Shown here: in pieces, positions 1 through 14,560 of the stretch
Numbering within the stretch: the stretch's first letter is position 1
Layout of the letters: each line of letters begins with the position of its first letter
NCBI RefSeq assembly: GCF_035582795.1
Contig: NC_134367.1
Coordinates: 116,708,062 to 116,772,061 of the forward strand
Source of the DNA: Mycteria americana
Taxonomy: Eukaryota; Chordata; Aves; Ciconiiformes; Ciconiidae
Length of the DNA stretch: 64,000 bases
Direction of reading: 5' to 3'
Position numbers and translations under genes: made by a program
The notes under the pieces: generated by a model
What the model was told of the DNA's origin: nothing
Databases searched by the model: none
The model's input: only the letters and a program-made list of their open reading frames with translations

Positions 1-292
1 GGAAAAACTTTGAGAGAGAGAGAAAGGACAGTGAGGAAAGCTTCAAGGCTGAGATGCGCAAGATGGCAGACCAGAAAAGAGACCTGGAAGAAACAGTTGC
101 AAAGTACTGGGCTGTAATTGATAGCCTGAAAGAGCAAAAATGTGTGTGGAACCTAGAGCTGGAGGAGAAGTTTGAGATGGAGCAGGCCAGGGTGAGACAA
201 CAGCACACCGAAGACATTTACCATCCAGGGCAGCAGCTGGATCAGGAGGGAGAAGAGCTGAGGACACAGCGCAGGGACAGGGAGAGCCTGAG
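1..292 (+). CDS. NINL: NINL partial coiled-coil exon at window edge
   Basis: Codons start at base 3 and stay open through an acidic and basic heptad-rich stretch ([44 protein letters not shown]). The 3' end is set at 292 because its phase matches the exon at 3418. A better-looking GTGAGA donor at 192 would leave phase 0 and not join in frame. Confidence 0.6.
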
Positions 293-3200
293 GTCTGGCA
301 CCATTCTTTTTCTGGGGCTAAGTGGGGGACTAGGGGTGCATCTCCTGCTCGTACCAGAGTAGGTTGGGCTGAGTTCTCACAGGGCTGGAAAGCTGCTTTA
401 ATTTGGAAGAAAATCTGGGCAGTATTGCAGGGCTGCAGCTGTTCGAAGTGAGATGTCTAAACTCCCCTTACGTGAGTGCTTTTATTTCAAGACTTTAAGT
501 TTCTCTGCGTGTTCTACAAGGTTGTGTCAGAGGCAGTGCCCAGCAAAGTTTGTATCTCAAAACAGTGAGAGAAATAAGAGAGCCTCCATATATTTTCTTA
601 TTATCTCTCTCTTTCTTGGTCCTTCAGCAAACCTGCCTCTACTTGCTAGATCATCACAACCTGCTGTCTTAAAAGCAGCAAAAAAATAGGTTAAATTTCT
701 CTATATAGCCAAAACGGACTGGCTTGTGGGACAGTAAGGCTGTCATTAAATGGCTGTTCATCTTCCCTTCCTGTGCTTGTGGTGCCAGTTCTGCAACCTC
801 TCCAGGGGCCAGAATGGCCTTGCAGAGGAGACTGGAGAGGAATTGGACAGGAAACTGTTGCCTGTCCATGCCTGTCCCCTCCTGCTTCCCAGCACACCCC
901 ACCGCTGCCCCAAGGCTTTCCTCCTGCCTCTTCCCAGCTGTGCCTCCCTTCACTGCCTCTTGTCAGGAGCAGAGTCCCCTTCGGCAATACACAAGTGGAG
1001 GATTTTGCTAGGTCATTATCCCCATTTTAGGGCTGAGGAGCTGAGGTATGGGGTAGGTGTGGGAGAAAGGAGCTGACTTGGCTGAAATCTGTGGCAGACC
1101 AGGGGAACAAACCCAAATAACAGGAATACAAGGCATTTGAGCTCTGTTACCACCATCTCTGCTGAATGGTAGAGGGACTGGCTGTAGTGGGGAGCTTTCA
1201 GAGTTTTTGGAAAACATCTGATGGATGAGCCTTTGAGAAGCACAAAATGGTGTGGGAACTTTCTGTAACGTTTAAGTAATTACCTTGACTTTGCAACCTA
1301 AAGAAAACTTTGCATTGCCTCTCCAGCAAAAGTACGTTCTGAGGCTGGCTGAGCTTTTCAAGCTGTGTTATCAAATCCAGGTCAGCAAAATGGTTTTCAT
1401 CTTTAGGAAAGATGCAGAGGTTGAGCATAATCAAGAGCTGTCATGGAGTGAATGCCAGCATGAGGACAGCTGTAAGGCTTTGTTGCAGCAACATTGGTGT
1501 GAGAGGAGGTGATTTCCCAATGATAAAGGCTCCAAGGGGAGACCTTCAAGAGCAGCGTGCCCAGGAGAGGCAGCAGTGGAAGTGGAAGGAAAAGGACATG
1601 GTGTCTCTGTGGAAGAAGAAGCAGCTAAAGTTGGAAGAGAAGGCTAATGAGGAACAAGTCAAGATGTGTGAGATGCTCATTGTTGAGAAGAAAAAGCGAA
1701 AAAAAGCACCAGGATGAAATGGGAATAATGCAGAGATCATGGGGCTGAGGGCTCTGGTGTTGGAAGGGACAAGGTGTCTGGAGAGCTGCCCTCTGGGGGG
1801 AAAGGAGCAGGTCCCCAAGACTCAGATGAGCAGGTAGACCAAAATCTCCTGTTGCAACGTCAACACCAAAGGAACAGAGAAGAAATGAAAAATTGTGTGA
1901 TGGATGGACCAGTGCAGACATCTGTTGCAGACAAAGCTGAAAGCATTTGTCAAGGAGAAATGAAATCTTGATAGACAAGGGGATGTGCTTGGGAAGGAGG
2001 CAGAGAGAGCAAAGTTCAATGGTTTGCCTTCACACAGCAGACACAGCAGCATGTCAGGACATAGACAGACTTGATCTGGAGGGCAAGAGGAGGTAAAAAA
2101 AGTCCTGAGCGACAGAGTGGCACAGTAGCAAAGGAGGAAACATGACATTCAGCGCTGTCAAAATGGAGCTGGAGAGGTAAAGGAACGGGGTGAAACTGGA
2201 GCTGATGCAGCTCAAAGATGTCGTGCACTGGTTGGAAAATGAACCCAGAGCTCAAGAGAGTGGCAGGTTTGAGCACAAAGTCAGTTTGCAGAACTAACAG
2301 TGCTGCTGCTGCAAGAAAAGCAGATGCCTTGTGAAACACGAGGCTGCTTGATGGTCCAAGGCACTCTAACAGTAGCTATATTCTCTCTTGACGCTCTATA
2401 ACAGCAGCTACGTTCTGTCTTGCTGTTCCCCGCATGTCTTTTACTAACCGTGGGAGTGTGGTCAGAGAGCTGGGATGTGCTCACATGGCTGTGGCTGACC
2501 ACGCACTTGTCTCCTCTGCTTTGTACAGCTGTACGTGGGTGTTGGAGATGCCACAGGAAGCACAGCATGTGAATCCTGATGTAAAACTGACTCAGAAAGC
2601 AGCTGCTGTGAGGAGTGTCCTGCCAAGCAGGGGGAGCAAACGCCACACAGCCCATACACTAGTCCTCTCGCTTGCTTGCTTGGAGAAGAAAGGAAGAACT
2701 TCCCCACTCAGCTCCTCTGCCTTGTACATGCAGTGCCACAAACTGCAATGCTGTCCTCCCTGCCAGGATGGACAGTCTGTTCTCCTGCGCTCTCCTGAGG
2801 AATTTGGGTCCTGTGTGGACCTGGGGTTTAGCAGTAGCTATTGGATAGGACTGTCTCTTTGACACAGGACTGAGCTTCCTTCCCACAAGTGCCCGTATTC
2901 ATGTCCTCATGGGAGACTGGGAGTACCAGTAGAAGTGGAAGGATAATGAGGCTGAGAGGCTACCTTGAATTTGGGGTCATAGCTGTTGTGTCCAGCACTG
3001 TAAAATCACAGAGGCCTCACAAGCAAGCTGACTTCTCCAGACATGGCTCAGTTGAGGGGTTGGGCTCACCACCTGGTTATCCTGTAATGAAGTCTCGGTG
3101 AGCCAAATCTTTTTGTTTCCACTCCTTGGTAGGCTTGCAAAATAATTTCAGGCAGCTGGAAGCCACACAAATTCAGGGTCTGATGCTGTTTGTTCTTATT

Positions 3201-6200
3201 CCCCTTTATTTCCCTTCCCTTGAAGACCTACTCCTCTACCAATGTCTCTTGATTGTCCCCATGTGTTTTGCGTGAGTTATTGGATGATGGTTTCTGATTG
3301 CTTTAGCTCTTGCTCTCCTTGCAAACCAAATGGGAATAGAGCAGGGAGCCACCGTAGGATGCCAAGAGCAAAGTGGGCTTTTGCATGGTTTTCTCACTTT
3401 GCTGTCTCTCCCTGCAGGGGAGAGCTGTGCTGGCTGCTGGAGGAGAACAGCTTGCTGAAAAGTCAACTTCAGAGACTCCAGCAAGAGCTGAGGCTAGCAA
3501 AGGAGAAGGGCAGCAAACATGATGAGTAAGAGAGGAGCCAGCTGTGGGAGGCTGGCAAATGTGTGGATAGCTAACACTTGTAAAAGGAACAGCCACTCAG
3601 GTGCATTTATGAGATTTCAGCTGGCTCAGCCTGCCTTTTGTTTTCTCGTTTCTGAGCAAGCCAGCACTCTCACACCCTTCACTCCATGCAAAAGCAGCCA
3701 GTGCTGGGATGGGCTTGGCCAGCCAAAGGCTTGGGCAGGCCAGAGCACAGGGTCCGGAGCCAGGTTTGGGGAAGGCTGAAGTATGCCGAGGGAGGAAAGG
3801 ATGGACTTCTTCACTACACAAACCTTTTGGCCAGTGGCCTGCTGCTGCCTTAGGAAGCTTGAGATAGGTACTGGGGTCACCCACTGAGCCATAAATCCAA
3901 GGAGAGCCATGTTTCTAGTGTGGATGGTCCCAAGAGTCTGCTAAGCTGGCTCTCCCACTGTTCTTCATCCCCTGATTTTTAGGCCTCTGACAATGTTGCA
4001 GGACTTTGGATGTCCCCAGCTGTTTCCCCTGGGCTGGGCTGAGTCACCTGTTGGGCAGAGACACCTGACCCACTCCTGAATTAATTCAGGACCATATCCG
4101 TTTTGGCCTGGCTTTGCTTCCTGTTGCAGGCCAAAACCAGATGTGTGGTTCCCTGAAATGGGGCCCTTCTTTGGGTGGCCGTGGTTTGCTGCTCTCTGGC
4201 CTGAAGCTGATTGTACCCGTCTCCCCTACAGGAAACATGTGAGCGAGTTGGGCAGAGAGAAGGTGGAGGAGCTGGCTGAAATAGCAGAGTTAACACTGTC
4301 GGTAAGAAGCTGTTAACACTAACTGACAGGCTCTTGGCTGAAGGATTTAGGAGGACGAAAACTGCATAGAGGAGAATGGGAATGTTTGTTTCAAACATTC
4401 CAATCCAGTCTTGCTTTGAAGAACCAGCTTCATTTTATAGCTTGTCAAGTAGGGAAAATTTGTGTGACAAAAGCCAGTGAAGGTCTTACAGAAGGGAAGC
4501 TGTTACTTCAAAATCTCTAATGAGGTTGACTTTACCTACTTGCACTCTTTCTCCCAGAGATTTTGCTCACTCCCAGTCTCAAATCCACATGCTCACGAGC
4601 CCTTGGACGTGTGTGCACACAAGGCCTGGTCAGGATTGCTTGTGTGCAACATGGACGAGGGTTGCAGGCTGTTAGTTCCTCACCGTGTTCCTGGGATTCC
4701 TCATGACTGGGAACCACAACCTGTTTTTTGGACGTGTCTTTTGTACTCTTCGGGGCTGTCAGCCGCAGCAGGGTGGCCTTTGCTGGCACTTGCTGGTTTC
4801 AGCTTCCATTAACCTTCAGCCACAAACCTGCTGCCCATTGTCTGCTTTTCCTCCTTTGGAGGAAAGCTGTGTTGGTTGCCCATTTTCCTGGGAGGCTGGC
4901 AGAGGAATGGGATGTGGAGTGTGTCACCACCCTGCTGTTAGATGCAGGCTTTCTGCTGACATGTTTTCTGTGCTGTGGTCTGGTCAGAGCACGGGCCAGA
5001 AACTGCACCTTGCTCAGCGTTACTGCCAGGGATGGTGTCCTAGGAGCAATGTCTGGGGGATGGTGCCCTTCAGTGTCAATGCAGGCTGCTCTTGTAGCCC
5101 TTACTCTTTTCTTTCATCTGGTACTTTCACACGTGCACATGACACATTTCCATTTTGACTGTATTCTTACCAATCTTAATATTTCTGTTACACATTTGTA
5201 TAGTCAGCCCCGCCTGCTTTCCCTAGTGACCTCCAGGGCTATCATCTGTGCAGGTTTTCTTACCCAGGAATGCTGTACTTGAATTCGGGCTGCTTTCGTC
5301 AGGCTGGGAAATCGGCTTTGGACAGGCTGGATCGATGGGCTGGGGCCAGTTGTATGAGGTTCAACAAGGCTAAGTGCAAGATCCTGCACTTGGGCCACAA
5401 CAACCCCATGCAACACTACAGGCTTGGGGAAGAGTGGCTGGAAAGCTGCCTGGCAGAAAGACCTGGGGATGTCGGTTGACAGCCGCCTGAATATGAGCCA
5501 GCAGTGTGCCCAGGCGGCCAAGAAAGCCAATGGCATCCTGGTTTGTATCAAAAATAGCGTGGCCAGCAGGACTAGGGAAGTGATTGTGCCCCTGTACTCG
5601 GCGCTGGTGAGGCCGCACCTCGAATACTGTGTTCAGTTTTGGGCCCCTCACTACAAGAGAGACATTGAGGTGCTGGAGCGTGTCCAGAGAAGGGCAATGA
5701 AGCTGGTGAAGGGTCTGGAGCAGAAGTCTTATGAGGAGCAGCTGAGGGAACTGGGGTTGTTTAGCCTGCAGAAAAGGAGGCTCAGGGGAGACCTTATCAC
5801 TCTCTACAACTACCTGAAAGGAGGTTGTAGAGAGGTGGGGGTCGGTCTCTTCTCCCAGGTAACAAGCGATAGGATGAGAGGAAATGGCTTCAAGTTGCGC
5901 CAGGGGAGGTTTAGACTGGATATTAGGAAATTTTTCTTCACTGAAAGGGTTATCAAGCATTGGAACAGGCTGCCCAGGGAAGTGGTTGAGTCACCGCCCC
6001 TGGAGGTATTTAAAGGACGTTTGGATGAGGTGCTTATGGACATGGTGTAGTGGTGGACTTGGTCGTGTTAGCTTTACGGTGGGACTCGATGATCTTAAAG
6101 GTCTTTTCCAACCTGTACGATTCTGTGATTGTGTGAAATGAGAGCACTTGTCCTGAGTGCCCACAAGGCCCTGCAGCGACAGCGGTGTTCCTGGGTGGGA

Positions 6201-9046
6201 ACCCAGTGGGGACAGCATGGGACAGGCTAAGTCTCTATTGCTTCTATTCCTATCCCAAGCCTCTGTGTATGAATTATTTTTTCCCTCAACCTTTTCCAGA
6301 GTGAGAAGAGCAAGGGGGAGGTCTCCCACCTGAATGTCAAGATGCATCAGCTGGGCCATGAATTCACTGAGCACAAGGCCAGCCACAGTGCTGGCCCTGG
6401 CACTGTCCAGCTGCAGAGCCAGAGGCTTGCAGAGGCCGAGTGGCTACGAGGAGCAGAGACAGCTGCAAGGCTGGAGCACCACCACCAGCATGCAGCATGT
6501 TGGATGGAGACGGAGCTGCTCCGACAGCAGCTTAAGGCCTTGCAGGAGAAGGTGGGTGTCATTCAGTTGGTGGCAGTGTGGCAGGCTGCTGAGTAGTCCC
6601 TGTTGGTATTGCCCTGCTTGGGGCTGTATCGGACACCTTCCCCAGGCAGAAAAGACCGTCCCTTCATCTTTGTGGGGGACAAAGGACTCGCCCTCCTGCT
6701 CAGATATGTCTGAAGCCAGTTCAGGTACAGCTTGGGACAGGTCCTTGCTTGCAGCTGCCCCTGTGGTGTCCCGTCTGTCCTTGTCCTGTGCAGGCTGGCT
6801 GGGCAGAGGAGATGGAGGCTGAGGGGAGATGGCTTACACAGGAGTGTGGTTCCCCGTGGCTCTGCTGACAGAGGAGCTAGAGGAGTGGCAGGATCAGGTA
6901 GGGGCTGGGCAGGGATGACAGGGGCTAGGCAGGCCATGTCTGAGGGGAGGGAAACAAGGTCATCAGAGCAGGGGAACAAAGGACCACTAGGATAGAGTAA
7001 AGCCGATATGAGAAACCTCCAAATGTCTTAATATCCCCCTTCTGCCCTGGGGACAGGCTCAGGGACTGGCTTTCCAGAGTACAGCTTGCTCATTCCAGCC
7101 ACCCCTAGGTAGCCCTAGGGCAAAGCTGGATCGGACATGCTTCCCAGTACCAGGTTTGCCCTTTGCTGGTGGCAGGAAGCAGAGGACATGTAGTACAGGC
7201 AGGGATTGATGCCCAGCTTGCCTGGGATGTATCTAAGAACAAACCCAGGTAAGCAGCCTCCTCTGCCTCCTGCCATTGCGGCCCTTGGTACTAGGACTCC
7301 CTCCCAGAGGATCCCTCCAGCAACTCCTGCTCCTCACTGCTCACGAAGGGGAGCCATATCTCTCAGCAAGGGATCCCTGTTTCTACTCCTGCAGCTCTCA
7401 GTGCTCTCCATCCCTGGCTTTGTAGGCTGCCCAGCAAGCACCACTCCCATGGTCCTGCTGCTCTGCTGTGGCCATGCTGGCATGAGAGCTGAGGCGGGGG
7501 CTGAGGGTGCTTCCTAACCTCTCCCCTCACCTGCAGCACACCCTGGGCCTGTCCCATTGCTGGCACAAAGCTGTAACCAGCTATCAGCCTTTCTGTGTTA
7601 CAGCTCTTAGAAGCCAAAGCAAGCCTGAGCCTGGCCCAGAGTTGGCATGCTCTGCAGTTGCAGAAGGCCAAGGCCCAGATGAACAACATGGTGCCAAAGA
7701 AACAGTTTGAGCAGCTGCAAACTAGCTTGAGAGAGGAACAGTGCAAGGCTCAGCAGCTCCAGGAAAACCTCCACCGGCAGACTGAGCAGACATGCAGGCA
7801 GCTGGTCAGGACCCAGGTAAGCGGGGAATTGCAGGAACTCAGTCAAGGGTACAGGGGAGAGAGCACTGCCAGCCTGGAAGGCAGCTGTGGTCGAAGCCAC
7901 GAGAGGTTTGGGTGGAAGATGCTATATATCAAGAGCCCACGTGGAAAATGCACTTGATCTTTAAATTCAGCTCAAATTTTCATTCCTCATGAACCCAGTG
8001 ACCACCCTGCACTCAAACAGGAGCCCTCCCCACTCTAATCCACCTACCCCAGACCAGATGCCTTGTGCCTAGAGGAGCAGGAGTTATCCAGGGAGACGCT
8101 GTGTTGGCTCAAGCTATGGAAAGAAAGTTTGAGCCCTCTAAGTGGAGATGTATCCTGCACAGAGCAGGGTGGTTTTATCTCTAGGGCACTGGGCAATAAG
8201 GTGTTAGGTTTTTGTGAGTTTGTCCTTTGTTTCAGGACACTGTGATTCAATTGAACTAACCTGGGCCAAGATGGAGCGAACTATAACCTAAGGAATTAAA
8301 ATGAGCAGACACAAAAACTGCATCCAAGGAAGCTATGTCTCTCCCTAGGCTTTTCTGGACACAGCTGAGAGAGGGGAGGCCGTTGGCTTGTTTTTATAGA
8401 AAACATTGCTAGGAAATCTGTGCCTTGTCTTAAAACCAGTTGGTGCTGACCTAGGGAAGGTTGTACTGCTCTAGACACTTGTCCCACTGCTCTTTGCACC
8501 GTGCACCACCTCTGCTGATCCCCCCGCTGCTCTCCTTCAGGGAGTGTGAAGGTCTGTGAGCGGGGTCCTGGGGAAGTGCATGGTCCAGGATTGCCAGGGG
8601 CCAGGTGAGTGCTGGGACAACCCAACGTTAGGCTTTGTGGCCTGCAGGAGGAACACGAGCATCTGCTGCAGGCAGCTGTGGAGCAGGCAGAGGGGCTGGA
8701 GCACAATCTGAGGAGTGCTGAAGCTGTGCTGGCAGAGAGGGCAGCTCAGCTCAAAGATGCCCAGGTAAGTGCAAGAGGGGTTAGTGCTGTGTGTCCCTGC
8801 CTGGCTGGGACCCCTCCATGGGGATGCTGAACCTTAAGCCTCCTGTCCCTGCTGTAGGCCCAAATCTCCAGGAACAAACTGCAGATTGAAGACCTCCGTG
8901 GGAAGAACAGGGGGTTTGCAATGGCCCTGCAGGTGGCTGAGCTGAAGCAGAAGAGCACTAGGGAGAAGAACCAGCTGTTGGAGGAGCAAGCCTCAGCTCT
9001 GAAGCAGCTCATCGGAAAAATCATGCCAGCATCTCTGAGTGGGTGA
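1..9046 (+). CDS. NINL: NINL (ninein-like protein), 3' part, partial gene
   Basis: Coiled-coil protein of the ninein family, which anchors microtubules at the centrosome. I see one exon open at the window edge (1-292) and six later exons: 3418-3525, 4232-4301, 6300-6551, 7604-7816, 8648-8764 and 8858-9046. All have AG acceptors and GT donors, and their phases chain without a break; exon 292 leaves two bases and exon 3418 supplies one. The translated exons are rich in E, K, Q and L heptads ([39 protein letters not shown]) and end [14 protein letters not shown]-stop, which resembles the ninein-like C-terminus as I remember it. Support also comes from position: in human, NINL and GINS1 are convergent neighbours, as here. 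The 5' two thirds of the gene lie left of the window. The donor at 293 (GTCTGG) is weak. NIN itself is the alternative, but the GINS1 linkage favours NINL. Confidence 0.8.
1405..2300 (+). pseudogene. Decayed large coiled-coil exon of NINL
   Basis: Short stretches of coiled-coil-like protein appear one after another in different frames, each ended by a stop: [20 protein letters not shown] then [13 protein letters not shown] (about 1555-1700), [16 protein letters not shown] (about 1840-1890), and [17 protein letters not shown] (about 2190-2240). At least three or four frame breaks or stops are needed to connect them. A frame break near 1700 sits in a run of A (cgaaaaaaagc). The position, just before the last six exons, and the length of about 0.9 kb fit the large exon that distinguishes the long human NINL isoform from the shorter one (from memory). 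The flanking exons join in frame without it. Sequencing errors in A runs could cause some of the breaks but not all. Confidence 0.5.
3418..3525 (+). CDS. NINL: NINL exon, 108 nt
   Basis: Acceptor CTGCAG at 3412-3417 and donor GTAAGA at 3526. Encodes [20 protein letters not shown] and following heptads; a length divisible by three keeps the frame. Confidence 0.8.
4232..4301 (+). CDS. NINL: NINL exon, 70 nt
   Basis: Acceptor CCTACAG ends at 4231 and donor GTAAGA starts at 4302. It completes a Glu codon from the previous exon, encodes [20 protein letters not shown], and ends in phase 0. Confidence 0.8.
5290..6135 (+). mobile_element. CR1 LINE, 5'-truncated 3' half
   Basis: Chicken repeat 1 non-LTR retrotransposon in a NINL intron, same strand as the gene. 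The C-terminal part of ORF2 reads [19 protein letters not shown] at its start, has a one-base frame break near 5455-5465, and is then open to the natural stop at 6048-6050. Hallmarks are [57 protein letters not shown] and [18 protein letters not shown]. The 3' UTR ends in the tandem octamers ATTCTGTG ATTGTGTG (6120-6135) with no poly(A), which is typical of CR1. The 5' truncation is usual for CR1. The long open frame suggests a fairly young copy. The left boundary is approximate. Confidence 0.95.
6300..6551 (+). CDS. NINL: NINL exon, 252 nt
   Basis: Acceptor TTTTCCAG ends at 6299 and donor GTGGGT starts at 6552. It is phase 0 at both ends (84 codons). It begins [20 protein letters not shown] and ends [13 protein letters not shown], a helical, Gln/Leu-rich stretch. 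Confidence 0.8.
6794..6897 (+). pseudogene. Possible broken NINL exon
   Basis: A good acceptor (TGTGCAG, to 6793) and a donor (GTAGGG, 6898) bound 104 nt. The start reads [17 protein letters not shown] in phase 0 and then hits a stop. The end reads [12 protein letters not shown], also phase 0 at the donor, but in a frame shifted from the start. The two halves fit one exon with a single-base frame break. The neighbouring exons join in frame if it is skipped. It could also be chance. Confidence 0.3.
7604..7816 (+). CDS. NINL: NINL exon, 213 nt
   Basis: Acceptor TGTTACAG ends at 7603 and donor GTAAGC starts at 7817. It is phase 0 at both ends (71 codons). It includes [20 protein letters not shown] and [16 protein letters not shown], and is coiled coil throughout. 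Confidence 0.85.
8648..8764 (+). CDS. NINL: NINL exon, 117 nt
   Basis: Acceptor CCTGCAG ends at 8647 and donor GTAAGT starts at 8765. It is phase 0 at both ends (39 codons), with regular heptads: [20 protein letters not shown], then [14 protein letters not shown]. Confidence 0.85.
8858..9046 (+). CDS. NINL: NINL last coding exon
   Basis: Acceptor CTGTAG ends at 8857; stop TGA at 9044-9046. It encodes 62 residues, including [20 protein letters not shown] and the end PASLSG, which is like the C-terminal end of ninein-like proteins as I recall it. Confidence 0.85.
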   Translation, partial: AQISRNKLQIEDLRGKNRGFAMALQVAELKQKSTREKNQLLEEQASALKQLIGKIMPASLSG

Positions 9047-9910
9047 TGGGACACCCACTGTGGCAGCCCTGGCCCTGGTCCTGGCTGGGGTTTGTCAGGT
9101 GTGGAAGAGGAGGTATGGCTGGGTTGGGAAATCAGCCTTGTCCTCCCTGGTCTTGCCAGGATCTTCTTGGGTAGAAATTAGAAAATGGAGAAACCAGACA
9201 GAGTCCTTTAAGGAAACTGGTCCTGTGAATAGCTGAATTTTCCTACTGAAAGCACTAGCTTTAGTGCCTTTCTCAGTGGCAGAGCATGCTGTTGTAAGTC
9301 AGGTCTGTCTCAGGGCAGCCATCCCACAGGAGCTTCCTGCACTCTGGCAGCGTGTTTGGTGGTGGTGCGGATGCTCCCTTCTCTGCAGAGGGTTGCTGTT
9401 GGGGCCACACTGTTAGGTCTGGAAAGCCAGGGCAGGAGGGCTTGCAGGTTTCTGCATCTGGCTCACTCCAAGCAGGAAAGCTGTTTTATGGCATTAAAAT
9501 GTTTGCAGTATTACAGCACCTCCTGCCATCACCAGTCTGCTCTGTATTTCAGTAGTCTCCCCCAACTGTTGCTGAACTTTTATTCGCTACAGCTCCTCTT
9601 GGGCTCTAGGAGACTCTGGCCCTCCTAAAGCCTGAGCCTAGGATCCAAACCAACCTGTTGCCAGATTGTTGCCTCTGTAGTGAGCAGGACAGAGGGGCTG
9701 AGGGAAGAGCCTTCTTTCAACTTGAGCCTCCAAGGCTTGGGGCAGGGTTGGTGACCCCTACTCAGCACTGCACTTCTTCAAAGGAGACCAGGAGACACGG
9801 TAAGTGAACTGCATCATCTTGCCTTCCTTGTTGGCCTTCACATACTGGCAGCGAGTACTGCTCTTGCCAAAATAAGGCCACAAAATAAAGCCTTGTCTAA
9901 AAGGCCACAA
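9047..9910 (+). other. NINL: NINL 3' UTR with poly(A) signal
   Basis: Non-coding from the stop to an AATAAA at 9884-9889 (context CACAAAATAAAGCC). Cleavage would fall about 15-25 bases later. This is the first well-placed signal after the stop. There is no overlap with the GINS1 transcript end, which is about 1.25 kb away. Confidence 0.6.
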
Positions 9911-11159
9911 AGCCAAGCATTCACATCAGCAAATACCAAATATATTGATCTGCCCAGGGCATTACCCTGTGCATGGAGGATGCATTGTTGTCACAGTGCC
10001 CCTGCCTTGCTCTGTGCAGAGCAGAGTATTTACATGGGAGCTGTGGTTGCTACTAGCTATGAAAGGAATCCTAGGATTTTGGGAGCTATAGAGACTACTA
10101 GACAAGAGAGGCTAGGCAAGCCTGACTGGATGAGGGTAGCAAAGCAGAGGCTGGACAAAGTCAATACAAAGAAGAGGGCTTAAAAATAGCTCAAGCTGTT
10201 GGTGGTTCAAGAACAAAAGGGGGTAAATTGGCTGTGAGCTAAAACTCAGCCAGTGCCTTTAAGTTCCAGCCTGCCAAGGCAGAGGGGTTCCCTGGCCCTG
10301 GGACAGTGCCAAGAGATGGCTGGAGGCTGTGACTAAGGAGGCATCTGTGGTCTAGGTGTGCTTTTTCTGCCCTGGTAGATGACAGCTGACTCCTTTCTTT
10401 GCCTTGGGGCCAGCCCTGATTACAAGGGCCATGAGGAAAGCTGGGCTATTACAAGGAGGGAAGTCCCACAGAGCATGTGGGCTAGCTCAGGAAGGTTCCT
10501 TGGCTGGGGCTGGGAGAGCAATAATGCCCCTGGCTGTAATGCCCCAGGCATTTATCCTGTTCCTGTATTCTTCCCTAAGTATTTGCTTTTTGGCTCCTGT
10601 CAGAGATGGAGGCTAGGCAAACCTGTAGTCTTACCTAGGGCTTATGTTTTTGGAAGTGTTATCTCTCAGCCACTATTTAAGAGTGAGCAGCTCTGTTAGG
10701 AAAACCAGATGGGGAGAGCAGCTCTTCAACCTTGCTCTGATTTTATGCTAACTGGAATCCTTAAAACCCTCTGTTCCCTTTCCTACCCCTGCTCCAAACA
10801 GTCCCTAGGCCCTGCCAGACCAGTGCTCTCAGGAAGGAGACTCTTCACAGAGGGACAGAAGCACAGCCCAAGCGTGCTGGGAGAAACCTTGGCCAGGCCC
10901 ATGACCCAGACTGCAGTGCTCATTCATTCAGCACCTTCAGAAACAACATTTATATGCCTCTGATGGGAGACAAAGCTTCATGTCTAATCCTAGAAAGAAG
11001 CTCATGCAGCCTCATGTGACACAGCCACATCTGAACAGTTCCACTGAGACACCTAAATAACCAGCTGAGCACCACCCTGCAGGGTCAAGATGGGTTGGGC
11101 TAGAGAGCCAGGTCAGAGTTTTTAACAAACATAATGTTAACTCTTGAAAATCACTAAAA
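9911..11159. other. Intergenic spacer between NINL and GINS1 tails
   Basis: No credible coding exon, RNA gene or repeat was recognised on either strand. It separates two convergent genes. Confidence 0.6.
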
Positions 11160-11596
11160 TGAAGGCTGAAGCAGTTCTTTATTTTGCAACCACAGAGCGC
11201 TTCTGGAGCCCAGCTCGGTGGTCTCTTACTCCTACATGCACAGTGTGAACAAAGAACTGCTCCAAACAAAAATGCATTCACAAAGCCTGCTTGTAGCTGT
11301 TGGGCTTCGATAACACCCCCTCTTCCTGCCCCCCAATGCCATCCGCCACTATGGTGGATTCCCAGGATCGCTACATTAGCAGTATGCACCCTTTGGTCAC
11401 GAAGAGCTGGCCGATGTGGTTTGCATACTTTATAAACTTGAGGTTGATCTTCATGTCAGGTATGAAAGGCCATTAAGAGGAGTGGTAGGGTGCCCACTGC
11501 AGAAATGCTGAAGTGTCTGAAGTCCTGCACACACCAGAGTTCAGTCCCCATTGTGGGCAGGCCGCCAAACAATGTTGTTCCTTCTGTCCTGCACAC
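11160..11596 (-). other. GINS1: GINS1 3' UTR with poly(A) signal
   Basis: On the minus strand an AATAAA lies at 11183-11178 (context GCAAAATAAAGAAC), about 415 bases after the stop, giving a transcript end near 11160. No earlier canonical signal was noticed between it and the stop. Confidence 0.65.
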
Positions 11597-14463
<2,867 letters not shown>

Positions 14464-14560
14464 GCCGCCGCACCGCGCGCGCGGGAAACCTGGCCGCTCC
14501 GCAGCCAATGGAGACCGGGGGCGGGGCCCCGTGACGCGCGGGGGCGGGGCCGCCAGCGGG
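14464..14560 (-). promoter_or_regulatory. GINS1: GINS1 core promoter: E2F-like site, CCAAT, GC boxes
   Basis: Just upstream of the ATG the minus strand reads TTTCCCGC (14488-14481), matching the E2F consensus TTTSSCGC. CCAAT lies at 14505-14509 on the plus strand, and GC boxes (GGGGCGGGG) near 14518-14526 and at 14541-14549. A TGACGCG (CRE-like half) is at 14532-14538. There is no TATA box. An E2F site suits an S-phase replication gene. Function is inferred from motifs only. Confidence 0.55.

Noticed and set aside
189-200. GTGAGA donor at 192 as the end of the first NINL exon
   Set aside because: It would leave phase 0, which does not join in frame to the exon at 3418, and the coiled-coil frame continues past it to 292.
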